Positions 34,889 through 43,650 of a stretch of 64,000 bases of DNA are shown here, piece after piece (the stretch's first letter is position 1; each line of letters begins with the position of its first letter). The DNA is taken from the NCBI GenBank assembly GCA_020050835.1, contig JAGVKB010000103.1:1-64000 (forward strand), in the 5' to 3' direction. This DNA is from Candidatus Obscuribacterales bacterium (GTDB lineage: Bacteria > Cyanobacteriota > Vampirovibrionia > Obscuribacterales > Obscuribacteraceae). The position numbers were made by a program, and so were the translations under genes. The notes below the pieces were generated by a model, which ran no database searches, was not told the DNA's origin, and saw nothing but the letters and a program-made list of their open reading frames with translations.

Positions 34889-35710
34889 ATGGCCTATACA
34901 GCAGAAATTAGCAGAAACAATCCGACCTGTTTAGTTTTCATGATTGATCAATCTGGTTCAATGGCTGATGCTTTACCTGATGGCTCGGGACAGAAGGCGA
35001 ACGCTGTTGCAGATGCAATCAACAAGCTGCTTCAAAACTTCATTGTTAGAAACACTGCAACTGAGGTTGTGTATGATAGGTTTCATATATCCGTAATTGG
35101 ATACGGCACCACAGTCGGACCAGCATTTGGAGGCGCTCTTAAAGGAGAGGGCATCGTCCCGCTTAGTGTTATAGCTGAGCATCCGCGCATGGAAAGTAGA
35201 ATGAAGAAGATGTCTGATGGTGCCGGGGGAGTCTTCGAACAGCAGGTCACTTTTCCCGTTTGGTTTGATCCAATAGCCAATGGATCTACTCCAATGGGAC
35301 AGGCATTTGATCAAGCGGCTGCGGTCGTTTCGGGCTGGCTCTCAGCGCATCCCGGTTGTTTCCCACCCATCGTCCTAAACATTTCCGACGGAGAACCAGA
35401 TGCTGATCCTACCAGTGAGGCCGATCGACTAAAACGCCTGAGCAGCAATGATGGTGAGGTGCTGGTCTTCAATGCACACGTTTCATCGGAAGGTGGTGCC
35501 CCTATCAAGTACCCGGAAAGCGATGCCGGGCTCCCAAATCCTAATGCGAAGCTTCTGTACAAGCTAAGTAGCGTGCTACCACAAAAGATGCGCGACCTTG
35601 CCAAGCCAGAATTTCAATTACCAGAGAATTCGCGAGGGTTTGTTTACAACGGTGACCTAGTAGACATTATCAATTTTCTCGATATCGGTACAAGGGTGGC
35701 TGCGAGGTGA
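34889..35710 (+). CDS. TerY-type von Willebrand A protein
   Basis: A vWA domain with complete metal site: DQSGS (20-24), T134 (GSTPMGQ) and D167 (NISDGEPD). TerY/YegL-type vWA proteins occur with a PP2C phosphatase and a kinase as the TerY-P triad, which is exactly the order here. AGAGGAG lies six bases before the ATG. The protein is cytoplasmic (no signal or TM). It may be the phosphorylated switch or scaffold of the triad. Confidence 0.9.
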   Translation: MAYTAEISRNNPTCLVFMIDQSGSMADALPDGSGQKANAVADAINKLLQNFIVRNTATEVVYDRFHISVIGYGTTVGPAFGGALKGEGIVPLSVIAEHPRMESRMKKMSDGAGGVFEQQVTFPVWFDPIANGSTPMGQAFDQAAAVVSGWLSAHPGCFPPIVLNISDGEPDADPTSEADRLKRLSSNDGEVLVFNAHVSSEGGAPIKYPESDAGLPNPNAKLLYKLSSVLPQKMRDLAKPEFQLPENSRGFVYNGDLVDIINFLDIGTRVAAR

Positions 35711-35717
35711 CTAGCGC

Positions 35718-36473
35718 ATGCAATTGTTGGTGCGTCAGTACGTAGTGCCAAAGGAGGGAAACAGCGAATCTGAATGTGAAGACGCCTGTTCGGATCCCAT
35801 GCCGGACGGTCAATTAATTCAGCATTTTGCTGTTGCCGATGGTGCGACGACTTCGGCGTTTTCTAGATATTGGGCAACCTTGCTGGTCAGTGCATACAGC
35901 GTAGGTGATTTCCTCGGCGACAAGATCGAGGATTGTGTGTCTGAACTTCAGAGGCAATGGCATGAGCACGCGACCGGCCGTGCAAGGAGCTGGTTCGTTA
36001 AAGAGAAAATCCTTGGGGGTGCACACGCAACTCTCGTAGGATTGACGCTCTTCGACAAAGAAGCTGACTCCGACTTGGCAGGAAAGTGGCGCGCTCTTGC
36101 TGTGGGTGACGCGTGCCTATTTCACGTGCGGAATGGAAACTTGCTGGAATCCTTTCCTATCTTGGATGCTAAAGGATTTGATAATTCGCCGGTGCTTATC
36201 TCAAGCATCCATCCACCAAGTAGGGTTAAGAGTGACTTGCTGGAGCGGGAAGGAGACTGGTTACCCGGCGATATCTTTTTGCTTATGACAGACGCTATCT
36301 CTTCCTGGCTACTGTCAAACCATAAGGAAGGAGTTGATCTCCTTGAGCGTCATGCAGGCACAAAGGAGGATTTTCAACACTTGATCGACGAGTTACGTAA
36401 GGCCAGGGATTTGGAGGGAGTGCCGATTCTAAAGAATGACGACGTTACTCTGATGCGAATAGAAGTTTCATGA
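35718..36473 (+). CDS. PP2C-family protein phosphatase
   Basis: PP2C metal and catalytic motifs appear in order: E21/D22 region, ADGAT (40-44), AVGDACLF with D131, LMTDAIS with D192 and NDDVTLM with D241/D242. The usual TDG is TDA. Length 251 fits YegK-type phosphatases. It should reverse phosphorylation by the kinases encoded next. The gap to the vWA gene is seven bases. Confidence 0.88.
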   Translation: MQLLVRQYVVPKEGNSESECEDACSDPMPDGQLIQHFAVADGATTSAFSRYWATLLVSAYSVGDFLGDKIEDCVSELQRQWHEHATGRARSWFVKEKILGGAHATLVGLTLFDKEADSDLAGKWRALAVGDACLFHVRNGNLLESFPILDAKGFDNSPVLISSIHPPSRVKSDLLEREGDWLPGDIFLLMTDAISSWLLSNHKEGVDLLERHAGTKEDFQHLIDELRKARDLEGVPILKNDDVTLMRIEVS

Positions 36474-36482
36474 TGGGTTGAC

Positions 36483-37898
36483 ATGTTCCTACCAAACGCG
36501 CAGCAATACCAAGAAGCAGTGCAGAATCCGCGATTCGTGTTCGACGATCCCGAGCTGAAGTTGTGCGTGCCGTATGTAAATAAGTTCAATATGCCGATTA
36601 GTTCCGCGGGCGGCTTCGCAATTGTCTTTAAATTCAAAGGTACCGGAAGGGATTGGGCAGTACGCTGTTTTACGCGTGCGGCTGGAGATCAGGAACAAAG
36701 ATACGCTGCCATTAATGCCCACATCAAAAGCTGCAAGCTTCCGTACACGGTGAGCTTTGACTATCTCAGAAAGGGCATCTTGGTCAATGGGAAGTGGCAT
36801 CCGATACTAAAGATGGAGTGGGCTGAGGGCCAGCGACTAGACTCGTTTATCTGCACTCATCTTAATCAACCTGACAAGCTCGTTGACATGTCCCATGCAT
36901 GGCTGAAGATGGCTGCGGATTTGAAAGCCGCTGGTATTGCGCATGGCGACTTGCAGCATGGAAATGTGTTGGTACACAATGGGCGATTACGTCTAGTGGA
37001 CTACGATGGTATGTATGTGCCGAGTCTTCGGGGTAAACCGGCGAACGAAGTCGGCCACCGCAATTATCAGCACCCTTCAAGAAATCAAAAACACTTCGAC
37101 TTGTACCTGGACAACTTCTCGGCGTGGGTCGTCTATATGTCGATGGTCGCGCTGTCGGTCGAACCCATGCTATGGACTAAGCGAACAGATGACGAGAGTT
37201 TGCTAGTTGGATCTACGGATTATCATAATCCTGGGCATTCACAAGCACTGATTCATCTGCGTTCGCACAGTGATGCACGAATCAAATCACTGTCAGCAAA
37301 ACTCGTGGATATGCTGTCAGTCCCAGTGGAGAAAGTACCGGAGCTGACACCCACGACCGTCGGCACTATGCCAGCTAAGGTCGGGGCACTCCCTGCTTGG
37401 TTATATGCTTACAAAACCGCCGGAGCTCCTGCAAGCAATTTGTGTCCTCGCTGTAAAGGTAACCTGGTTAAGAAGACTCACCGACAACTTCAAATGCAGT
37501 TTTGGGAGTGTTCTAATGCACCTGCTTGCCCTTACAGGCGCGCTGACTCCGACGGCGTGCAGCCGACAGTAAGTCAGCCACTTCCGGCATCCGGAACGCT
37601 ATTCCCGGGGCCGCAATCGGCAACAAATGTTGGGACAACCAGTACACCAAATCCGATCATTTCATCAACTCCGGTAGCAACGCCCACGTCTGGTGTATCG
37701 CAGTCTCCTAAGAAGCGAGGACGAAAACCTTCGACGTCAACAACAAAGACACGGACGCGGAAGCGGTCCACGCCATTGGTGACTCTCGCTATTGACGAAT
37801 GTGACATTTGTGGAAGCAAGCTACAGGTAGTGAACGGTGCGCAGAGTTTTTATGTGTGCACAAACTATCCTGCGTGCAATTTTACCAAGCCTTGTTAG
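36483..37898 (+). CDS. YegI-type protein kinase with two zinc ribbons
   Basis: A eukaryotic-type Ser/Thr kinase domain (about 35-285): SAGGFAIVFK loop, catalytic loop HGDLQHGN (D156, N161) and VDYDGMYVP with D173. The ATP-binding Lys position reads AVRCF, with R61 in place of Lys. The C-terminus has two topoisomerase-type zinc ribbons (CPRCKGNLV ... CSNAPACPY and CDICGSKL ... CTNYPACNF) joined by a Pro/Ser/Thr linker with a basic KKRGRKPS motif. These ribbons may bind nucleic acid, giving a possible sensor. Third member of the TerY-P triad. Confidence 0.9.
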   Translation: MFLPNAQQYQEAVQNPRFVFDDPELKLCVPYVNKFNMPISSAGGFAIVFKFKGTGRDWAVRCFTRAAGDQEQRYAAINAHIKSCKLPYTVSFDYLRKGILVNGKWHPILKMEWAEGQRLDSFICTHLNQPDKLVDMSHAWLKMAADLKAAGIAHGDLQHGNVLVHNGRLRLVDYDGMYVPSLRGKPANEVGHRNYQHPSRNQKHFDLYLDNFSAWVVYMSMVALSVEPMLWTKRTDDESLLVGSTDYHNPGHSQALIHLRSHSDARIKSLSAKLVDMLSVPVEKVPELTPTTVGTMPAKVGALPAWLYAYKTAGAPASNLCPRCKGNLVKKTHRQLQMQFWECSNAPACPYRRADSDGVQPTVSQPLPASGTLFPGPQSATNVGTTSTPNPIISSTPVATPTSGVSQSPKKRGRKPSTSTTKTRTRKRSTPLVTLAIDECDICGSKLQVVNGAQSFYVCTNYPACNFTKPC

Positions 37899-37907
37899 GT
37901 GACCTCA

Positions 37908-40202
37908 ATGCAATGGCCATCAGCAGCCCGATACAGCAGCGCACTCATGGAGTCGAGAAAGTGTCTCGACGATAAAGAGTTGCGTGCCGCCGAACTCAGT
38001 CTGGATTGGTGGTCTGGGCAGCCGTACTGTGTTACGGGCGATTCCGCCGTTGTTTACCAACTAATAACGAAGAAACAATCCTTTGCTATCAAGTGCTATA
38101 CGACTGACATTCCATCACTAATTGAGCATTACCAGCAATTACAAATGTTCTTTTATAGCAGGCGTAATCAGCTGTTTGTGTCACCAGAAATTATTCCGAA
38201 GGGGATTCAGATCAGCAAGCAACGCTTTCCGATCTTGAAAATGGATTGGGTTGAGGGAAAAACACTCAGGCAATACGTCTCAGAGAACATCAACAAGCCG
38301 AACGTGCTGCTGGAAACAGCTCATAAACTAGCACAGGCCGCAGCTGTACTCAGGGACTATAACTTTGTCCATGGGACCGTGAATCCCGACAACGTTCTTG
38401 TTACCAAGGACGTACTGAAGTTAGTTGATTATGATTTCTCATTCGGCGCCGGAATTCAGATGCCACTCTATCGGCCGGCAGAAAGCTTGTTCCTGCACCC
38501 CCAGTGCAAGGATGGATCAAGTTTGAACGACAATTTCGCTTTCCATGTCCTGTGCACGACGCTAATCGTATTGGCCTTTGAACCGCAGCGCCTACGGCAG
38601 TCCGACGGGCTTGTATTTCAGCAAGAGGACTTCAAAGATCGCGAAGGGTCCCAACTGTTTGCACATCTCCTGCAACATCCGCATGGAAAAGTAAGAGAGA
38701 CTTGTCAGCGCCTTGCTGAAGTTCTGACTATGCCCCCAGATGATGTGCCCGGTGTAGAGCCGGGCGCTGTGAGCACTGACATACCACTGATTGCGGTTCC
38801 GAAATGGCTTAAGTCTGACATTGGCTCGCAAGGCGAGACTACTGCGTTGGATCACGGGCAAGATCAGCGGCAGAACGAAGTGACGACCTTGAGAGATTAT
38901 AGGACCGAACTGCAGGAGGTCTTATCGTCCATAAAACCCTCGTCGCAGCCCGGACAGGTCAATGTGCTTGGGCTTACACCTGCGGTGGCGAGGATAATTG
39001 CTCCCGTATCGATCATTCTCATGCTGTGTAGTCTAGTTGCGATGGCCCACTACTTTTGGCTGAGTGTTTTGTTCGATTTGTCCATGATCTTGGCAAACGT
39101 GGGTCTATGGTACCACTTGTACAGCATCGATCCTGAGATTCACGCAATGAGGGCAAGCCAGGAGTCGCTGACCAGCAGCCTTACAAGGCTTCATTCAATT
39201 CAAGAATACCTTTCCGAGCTTGCCTCACAAATCGATTACGACGGACGCGTGCTTGATACCGAGGTAGTCGAGGAGTTAAAAAGGCAAAAGACAATTTGCA
39301 TTTCCGCAAGTTCGCAGCTGGCTACGATACGAGGTGCTGTTTCACAAAAGCTGGCGGCGCTAGCCACTGCGCACCAGGCAAGAATAGCGTTGCTTTCGGA
39401 GACACGGCGGGGCGACGTTTCGGACCTGGAATCAAGCGTTGGTAAACGATTGGGAGAAATAAAGGAAGATCTGAGCGAAATCGCAGTCAAGGAAGCAATG
39501 GAGCTCAACGTAGCATTAGAAAGTGCGCAGCGACAATACCTAGAACGTGAACTACGAAATTGCACAATTGTAAGTTCATCGGTGATGGCGATTGACGAGA
39601 ACACTGCCGGTCTCTTGTCGGTCTCAGGAGTAAAGAGCGCATGGGATGTGGACGATAGTCGTTTGTCCACCGTGAACGGTTTAAAGCAGTCTGCTCATAA
39701 ATCGCTTGTTCATTGGCGTCGATACCACGAGAAGCAGGCAGAGCTTACGAAGCCCGTGTTTCTCAATGCCGCAGAAAAGGCAAGTGCGACCAAAGAGTTG
39801 AATAGAACTCGGAATCAGCTTCTGCAGGAACGGAAGCGACTAGAGGAGCATTATGACCAACAAAGGGAGGAAATCGAAGAGCTACATCGAATCGCGTCAC
39901 TCCAGCTAGAACGGTTACGCGGGCAAGCCGACGCTCAGGCACGGAGGGATGCAGAGATTGAAAGCTGGCAGAGCAGTCTAGACTGCGCTGTTACAGAGAG
40001 CAAGAGATTGGAACAACACATCGCTGTTGAGCGTGCACGGCTCAGCAAGATAAGAGCAGAGATCGAGGATGGGAAGAGAGACTGTGTTTCCAAAGTACAG
40101 ACCCTGGAAGGGATGCTCGAATCGTCTGCTCCTGCGAGCTTCAAGGAATATGTGCGAGGACTATTGCGGTACTCGGGTAGGTCAAGGGCGAATAACGCCT
40201 AG
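37908..40202 (+). CDS. Membrane-anchored coiled-coil pseudokinase
   Basis: The first ~290 residues follow the same kinase fold as its neighbours and keep the ATP Lys (FAIKCY, K62), N162 and D174, but the catalytic HGD is HGT (H155-T157 in HGTVNPDN), so catalysis is probably lost. Two adjacent TM helices lie near residues 358-405, then ~350 residues of coiled coil. ATG 37908 is preferred because AGGTGA precedes it; a GTG at 37899 directly follows the previous stop. It may act as a scaffold or allosteric partner tying the signalling triad to the membrane motor. Confidence 0.8.
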   Translation: MQWPSAARYSSALMESRKCLDDKELRAAELSLDWWSGQPYCVTGDSAVVYQLITKKQSFAIKCYTTDIPSLIEHYQQLQMFFYSRRNQLFVSPEIIPKGIQISKQRFPILKMDWVEGKTLRQYVSENINKPNVLLETAHKLAQAAAVLRDYNFVHGTVNPDNVLVTKDVLKLVDYDFSFGAGIQMPLYRPAESLFLHPQCKDGSSLNDNFAFHVLCTTLIVLAFEPQRLRQSDGLVFQQEDFKDREGSQLFAHLLQHPHGKVRETCQRLAEVLTMPPDDVPGVEPGAVSTDIPLIAVPKWLKSDIGSQGETTALDHGQDQRQNEVTTLRDYRTELQEVLSSIKPSSQPGQVNVLGLTPAVARIIAPVSIILMLCSLVAMAHYFWLSVLFDLSMILANVGLWYHLYSIDPEIHAMRASQESLTSSLTRLHSIQEYLSELASQIDYDGRVLDTEVVEELKRQKTICISASSQLATIRGAVSQKLAALATAHQARIALLSETRRGDVSDLESSVGKRLGEIKEDLSEIAVKEAMELNVALESAQRQYLERELRNCTIVSSSVMAIDENTAGLLSVSGVKSAWDVDDSRLSTVNGLKQSAHKSLVHWRRYHEKQAELTKPVFLNAAEKASATKELNRTRNQLLQERKRLEEHYDQQREEIEELHRIASLQLERLRGQADAQARRDAEIESWQSSLDCAVTESKRLEQHIAVERARLSKIRAEIEDGKRDCVSKVQTLEGMLESSAPASFKEYVRGLLRYSGRSRANNA

Positions 40203-40211
40203 AGGTGGATT

Positions 40212-41327
40212 ATGGGATGGCCATCAGCAGCTGAATATTTGGAAGCTTTGCAGTATCCGGAATTTAGTTTCGAAGATCCCGAGTTGCGCGGCGGTATTAC
40301 ACAGGTGGATAAGTTCGGGATGCCCGCCGTTAGCTCAGGACATTTCGCCAGCGTATTCTCTCTGGACTGTGCGGGTAAGCGGGTAGCTGTGAAATGCTTT
40401 CTGCAAAATCGTCCAGACCTTCGCCATAGGTACAAAGAAGTTGCGCACCATCTTACATCGTCGAAGCTTCCCTATACCGTGCAATTTGAATATATCGAGA
40501 GGGGAATTCAGATAGACCTGGCATGGTATCCGGTGCTCAAGATGGTATGGATTGAGGGAGATACGTTTCTTTCATACGTAGATAAGCACGTCAACGACAA
40601 ACCGAAACTTTTGGCGTTATCGTCACAGTTCAAGCAAATGCTTAAAAGGCTCAGCTATGCCGGTATTGCGCATGGTGACCTACAGCATGGCAACATACTC
40701 GTTGCCGGCGATAGTTTGAAGTTGGTTGACTATGATGGAATGTATGTTCCGGCGCTGAACGATCTTGAGGCGAATGAGAACGGACTCGGATGTTACCAGC
40801 ACCCGAAGCGAACTTCTAGACATTTTGGTCCCTATCTAGATAACTTCTCCGCTTGGTTGATTCACGCTTCTCTGGTTTGTTTGGCCATCGATCCGTCTCT
40901 TTGGGATGGACAAACTTTACAGCGAGAACATTTTCTGTTTCGGGAGGAAGATCTCCTAAATCCACCAGGTTCGGAACTACTGGAACGCTTGTCCACGCAT
41001 AGCTCTGCGCAGTTGAGGACTATTCCAGATACCCTTGACCGCTTGCTTAGAATGTCGCCTGAAGAAATTCCACCAATCGATGAGATTGCAATAACTGGCG
41101 TGCACATAGACCAGACTCTTGAAGAACACTTCAAGAAACTTGGGCTGCAGGCCTCGGCTTCCGAGAAGCAGATTCATGAGGCTGTCCAAGTCTGGCAACG
41201 GGTATGGGCACCGGAGCATTACAAACACAACAAAGGATTGGCAAAGAAAGCATCCGAAAAAATGGCGTCGATTAAGGAAGCGTTGGATGCAATTCGCCTT
41301 GCGGAGAAGGCGGCCGCTAGCGTCTAA
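40212..41327 (+). CDS. Protein kinase with degenerate J-like C-terminus
   Basis: A second complete kinase closely related to 36483-37898: SSGHFASVFS, VAVKCF with K61, HGDLQHGN (D156, N161) and VDYDGMYVP (D173). The C-terminal ~70 residues (LEEHFKKLGLQASASEKQIH, then VWQRVWAPEHY and SEKMASIKEALDAI) resemble a J domain in spacing, but the HPD is absent. No zinc ribbon. AGAGGTGG lies just before the ATG. Last gene of the cluster; it converges on the WYL genes 45 bases away. Confidence 0.85.
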   Translation: MGWPSAAEYLEALQYPEFSFEDPELRGGITQVDKFGMPAVSSGHFASVFSLDCAGKRVAVKCFLQNRPDLRHRYKEVAHHLTSSKLPYTVQFEYIERGIQIDLAWYPVLKMVWIEGDTFLSYVDKHVNDKPKLLALSSQFKQMLKRLSYAGIAHGDLQHGNILVAGDSLKLVDYDGMYVPALNDLEANENGLGCYQHPKRTSRHFGPYLDNFSAWLIHASLVCLAIDPSLWDGQTLQREHFLFREEDLLNPPGSELLERLSTHSSAQLRTIPDTLDRLLRMSPEEIPPIDEIAITGVHIDQTLEEHFKKLGLQASASEKQIHEAVQVWQRVWAPEHYKHNKGLAKKASEKMASIKEALDAIRLAEKAAASV

Positions 41328-41371
41328 TAATGGAGATACATGATTACGACCCGCGTTGCTTCAGTAATCGT

Positions 41372-42049
41372 TTACTCGTCGCGCACTCCGGTGCATTCAG
41401 TGATCGACGTCAAGGAGATTGATACACTGGATTCGTCTTCCGCATGGCCACAAAGATACCATTGGCAGTTCTGAAAGCTGAGAAACTGCGGCGACAGCTT
41501 ACGACAACGCTCCTCATTATTAGGGTGGGTAGCTATTTCCAGAGATTTCTTTGCATGACAGGCCTTGAGTAAGTTTAGAAAAAGCTTTAGGCTGATCGGT
41601 GGTGGCTTGTCTTGAAAAGAAATGGCTGCAGATAAGGTGAAGCACTCAGGGGCAAGCTTTTGAAGTGCACTGAAGGACAGAGGATCAAATGACGGACCAC
41701 CGTAATGCACGAGCATCTGTTGTCCAGTCAGCAGGAGGAGATATTCCTCGGTTGTTAATTGGAAGGCTGGAAGCTCTTGTCGCGGGCTGGCATTGTAGTA
41801 GCCATTACGTCCTTTGTGAAAGCGAATGTCCATTCCTAGCTTGTCTTTGAGTTCTCGGATATCCTGATAGAGGGTTCTGCGCTTAATTTCAAACATGGCA
41901 CAGAGATCGCTGACGCCGGGATATGTGCCCGCGCGGATACGCCTATCTATCAATACTAATCGTTCTAAGCGTGATGGCAAGTTGTGCCTGCGTGGAAATT
42001 GGCGACTGCTAATTCCAGCATAGTGGCCGCGGCTGCAAAATATATTCAC
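41372..42049 (-). CDS. Short WYL-type regulator lacking C-terminal extension
   Basis: An N-terminal helix-turn-helix (VSDLCAMFEIKRRTLYQDI) is followed by a WYL-like part (FQNCQWYLCGHAEDES), but the protein stops shortly after, at 225 residues against the usual ~320, so the WCX extension is missing. The frame begins with GTG and no clear ribosome site is seen. It lies 26 bases after the full-length WYL gene. It may be a truncated paralogue that modulates its neighbour. Confidence 0.7.
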   Translation of the reverse strand: MNIFCSRGHYAGISSRQFPRRHNLPSRLERLVLIDRRIRAGTYPGVSDLCAMFEIKRRTLYQDIRELKDKLGMDIRFHKGRNGYYNASPRQELPAFQLTTEEYLLLLTGQQMLVHYGGPSFDPLSFSALQKLAPECFTLSAAISFQDKPPPISLKLFLNLLKACHAKKSLEIATHPNNEERCRKLSPQFLSFQNCQWYLCGHAEDESSVSISLTSITECTGVRDE

Positions 42050-42075
42050 TGCCCGGATTGGCCGGGTAGAGTTTA

Positions 42076-43089
42076 CTAAGCGGTTAGAGACGTAGAGTCC
42101 GATAATCGAGTCTTGGGGCGTTTATAGAGGCGCGATCCTTTGGCGAATTCCTGGGCTAGCATGTCGCGCAGCTCCGGGGGCTCCAGTACCTCTGCATTGG
42201 CTCCATGCTCCAATACCCAGCGTTTGACCTCATCTAGTCTGTGGGTCTTAAACGACAGAGTACAACCGCCATCCTGATGTTGTGTGAGCTTTTGGGAGAC
42301 ATGCCATTTACGCTCGCAGACATAGCGAGCTGCGATGGCATTGAATCTTATGGTGACTTCTTGTTCGGGATCACCGTGTTCCAGCAAGAAGGCTGATGAA
42401 ACCCAACCGTCGATTTGCTCTGGACTGAATCTCAATTCGTATTGACCTTCTCGCAGTTTGTACGACATCATTCGGTGCAGGGCAAACATGCGCATGTCGG
42501 TCCGTAGGTGGCAGTATGCCACCACATACCAGGCACCTCGACTTTCTACCAGCCGGTAGGGATCAATCTGTCGCCTCGTGGTCGTGCCGTTATGCGCCGC
42601 AAAATACTCTATATCTGCCGGCCTATTGGTTTGACACGCCCGATTGAAGTCGAGAAAGGTTTGCCTGGGTATTGTGACGATGCCAGCAGGCTTAAATTTC
42701 ACGATTGAGCGTAACTCATTCATGTCAATTTTGATCCGGTCAGGGAGCCGATCGCAAATTTTCTCAATTGCCCTTCTCAGGATGGGCTCGAAAGTCGTCC
42801 CGGTATACTCTGCAAGCATGTCTTTGCCGAGGGTGATAGCGAAAAGCTCGCCAGTATCAAGCTCGAATTCGAGCAGCTGTTTCTTCGGATTCCGATTGAT
42901 ATAACCGGACCTGAAGTGGTCGTAGAAAATATCCTGGCCTGTGCGCTCTCGAAGAAGCCGCAAATCATCGTATACCGTTCGCTTTCCGACTTCGAAAATG
43001 CGGCAAAACTCTTCGACGCTCGGACAGCGTCCCTTATTGATCATTTCAGCCATAGTATGCAAACGCTCGAATCTTTGCACCGCGGACAC
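42076..43089 (-). CDS. WYL-domain transcription regulator
   Basis: A full-length WYL protein: helix-turn-helix (VEEFCRIFEVGKRTVYDDL), WYL core (DPYRLVESRGAWYVVAYC ... MFALHRM) and a WCX C-terminal region (EVTIRFNAIAARYVCERKWH). WYL regulators such as CapW and BrxR sense nucleic-acid ligands and control defence genes. Its position after SIR2-HerA suggests it controls that operon or the nine-gene cluster. The start is GTG 43089 or the GTG nine bases further in. Confidence 0.85.
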   Translation of the reverse strand: MSAVQRFERLHTMAEMINKGRCPSVEEFCRIFEVGKRTVYDDLRLLRERTGQDIFYDHFRSGYINRNPKKQLLEFELDTGELFAITLGKDMLAEYTGTTFEPILRRAIEKICDRLPDRIKIDMNELRSIVKFKPAGIVTIPRQTFLDFNRACQTNRPADIEYFAAHNGTTTRRQIDPYRLVESRGAWYVVAYCHLRTDMRMFALHRMMSYKLREGQYELRFSPEQIDGWVSSAFLLEHGDPEQEVTIRFNAIAARYVCERKWHVSQKLTQHQDGGCTLSFKTHRLDEVKRWVLEHGANAEVLEPPELRDMLAQEFAKGSRLYKRPKTRLSDSTSLTA

Positions 43090-43266
43090 CCACCTGGTTG
43101 ATCTCGCCTACCTATGCTATGGATGACGTTTACATATCGCTTATACCCGCATACCGATGTCCGGAAAGCCATACTGATGTATGCCTGACGCGCATTGGCG
43201 CAATTCCATTTGCAAAGGTTCATGGAATTGTTGTCCAGCTCGGCGGTTTTGAGGGTGTACAAAGAT

Positions 43267-43650
43267 TCAATCGCAATTTGGCTGCTGGTCAGTCCGCGCA
43301 CCACGGGTTCTACTTTGTTTGCGAAGAGATTCCACGGCGCGTGAAAGTGCCAGAACATCAGATTTCCTCGTCGCCCATTCAGTCCAAAAGTCTCGCGTGG
43401 CGCTGTCTGGCTTTATAGTCGGGATATCAAGCTTTATGCGCGACGGAATGAGAATTGCATCTCCGAGTAAGATTGCCTCACCTGTATCGAGCAACGGCAA
43501 GACATCCGTCATCCCGACCATGGATTCCGGCACCAAATGTCTCACAACGCTTTGATCATCTCCGTTGGTCAGTCGCAATACCAGGAAATTGTTGCATTGG
43601 CTCAGAATCGTCCGGCTAACATCACTTGGACGCTGGCTAACTACGAGCAA
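43267..43650 (-). CDS. herA: HerA C-terminal fragment after frameshift
   Basis: Out-of-frame continuation of 43641-45050. It begins LLVVSQRPSDVSRTILSQCN and NFLVLRLTNGDDQSVVRHL, which is the standard HerA segment that directly follows the KEGRKYG motif. The start shown is a TTG in the overlap and is probably not a real start. Together with the N-terminal piece it makes a HerA of normal length, about 593 residues. Confidence 0.75.
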   Translation of the reverse strand: MLVVSQRPSDVSRTILSQCNNFLVLRLTNGDDQSVVRHLVPESMVGMTDVLPLLDTGEAILLGDAILIPSRIKLDIPTIKPDSATRDFWTEWATRKSDVLALSRAVESLRKQSRTRGARTDQQPNCD

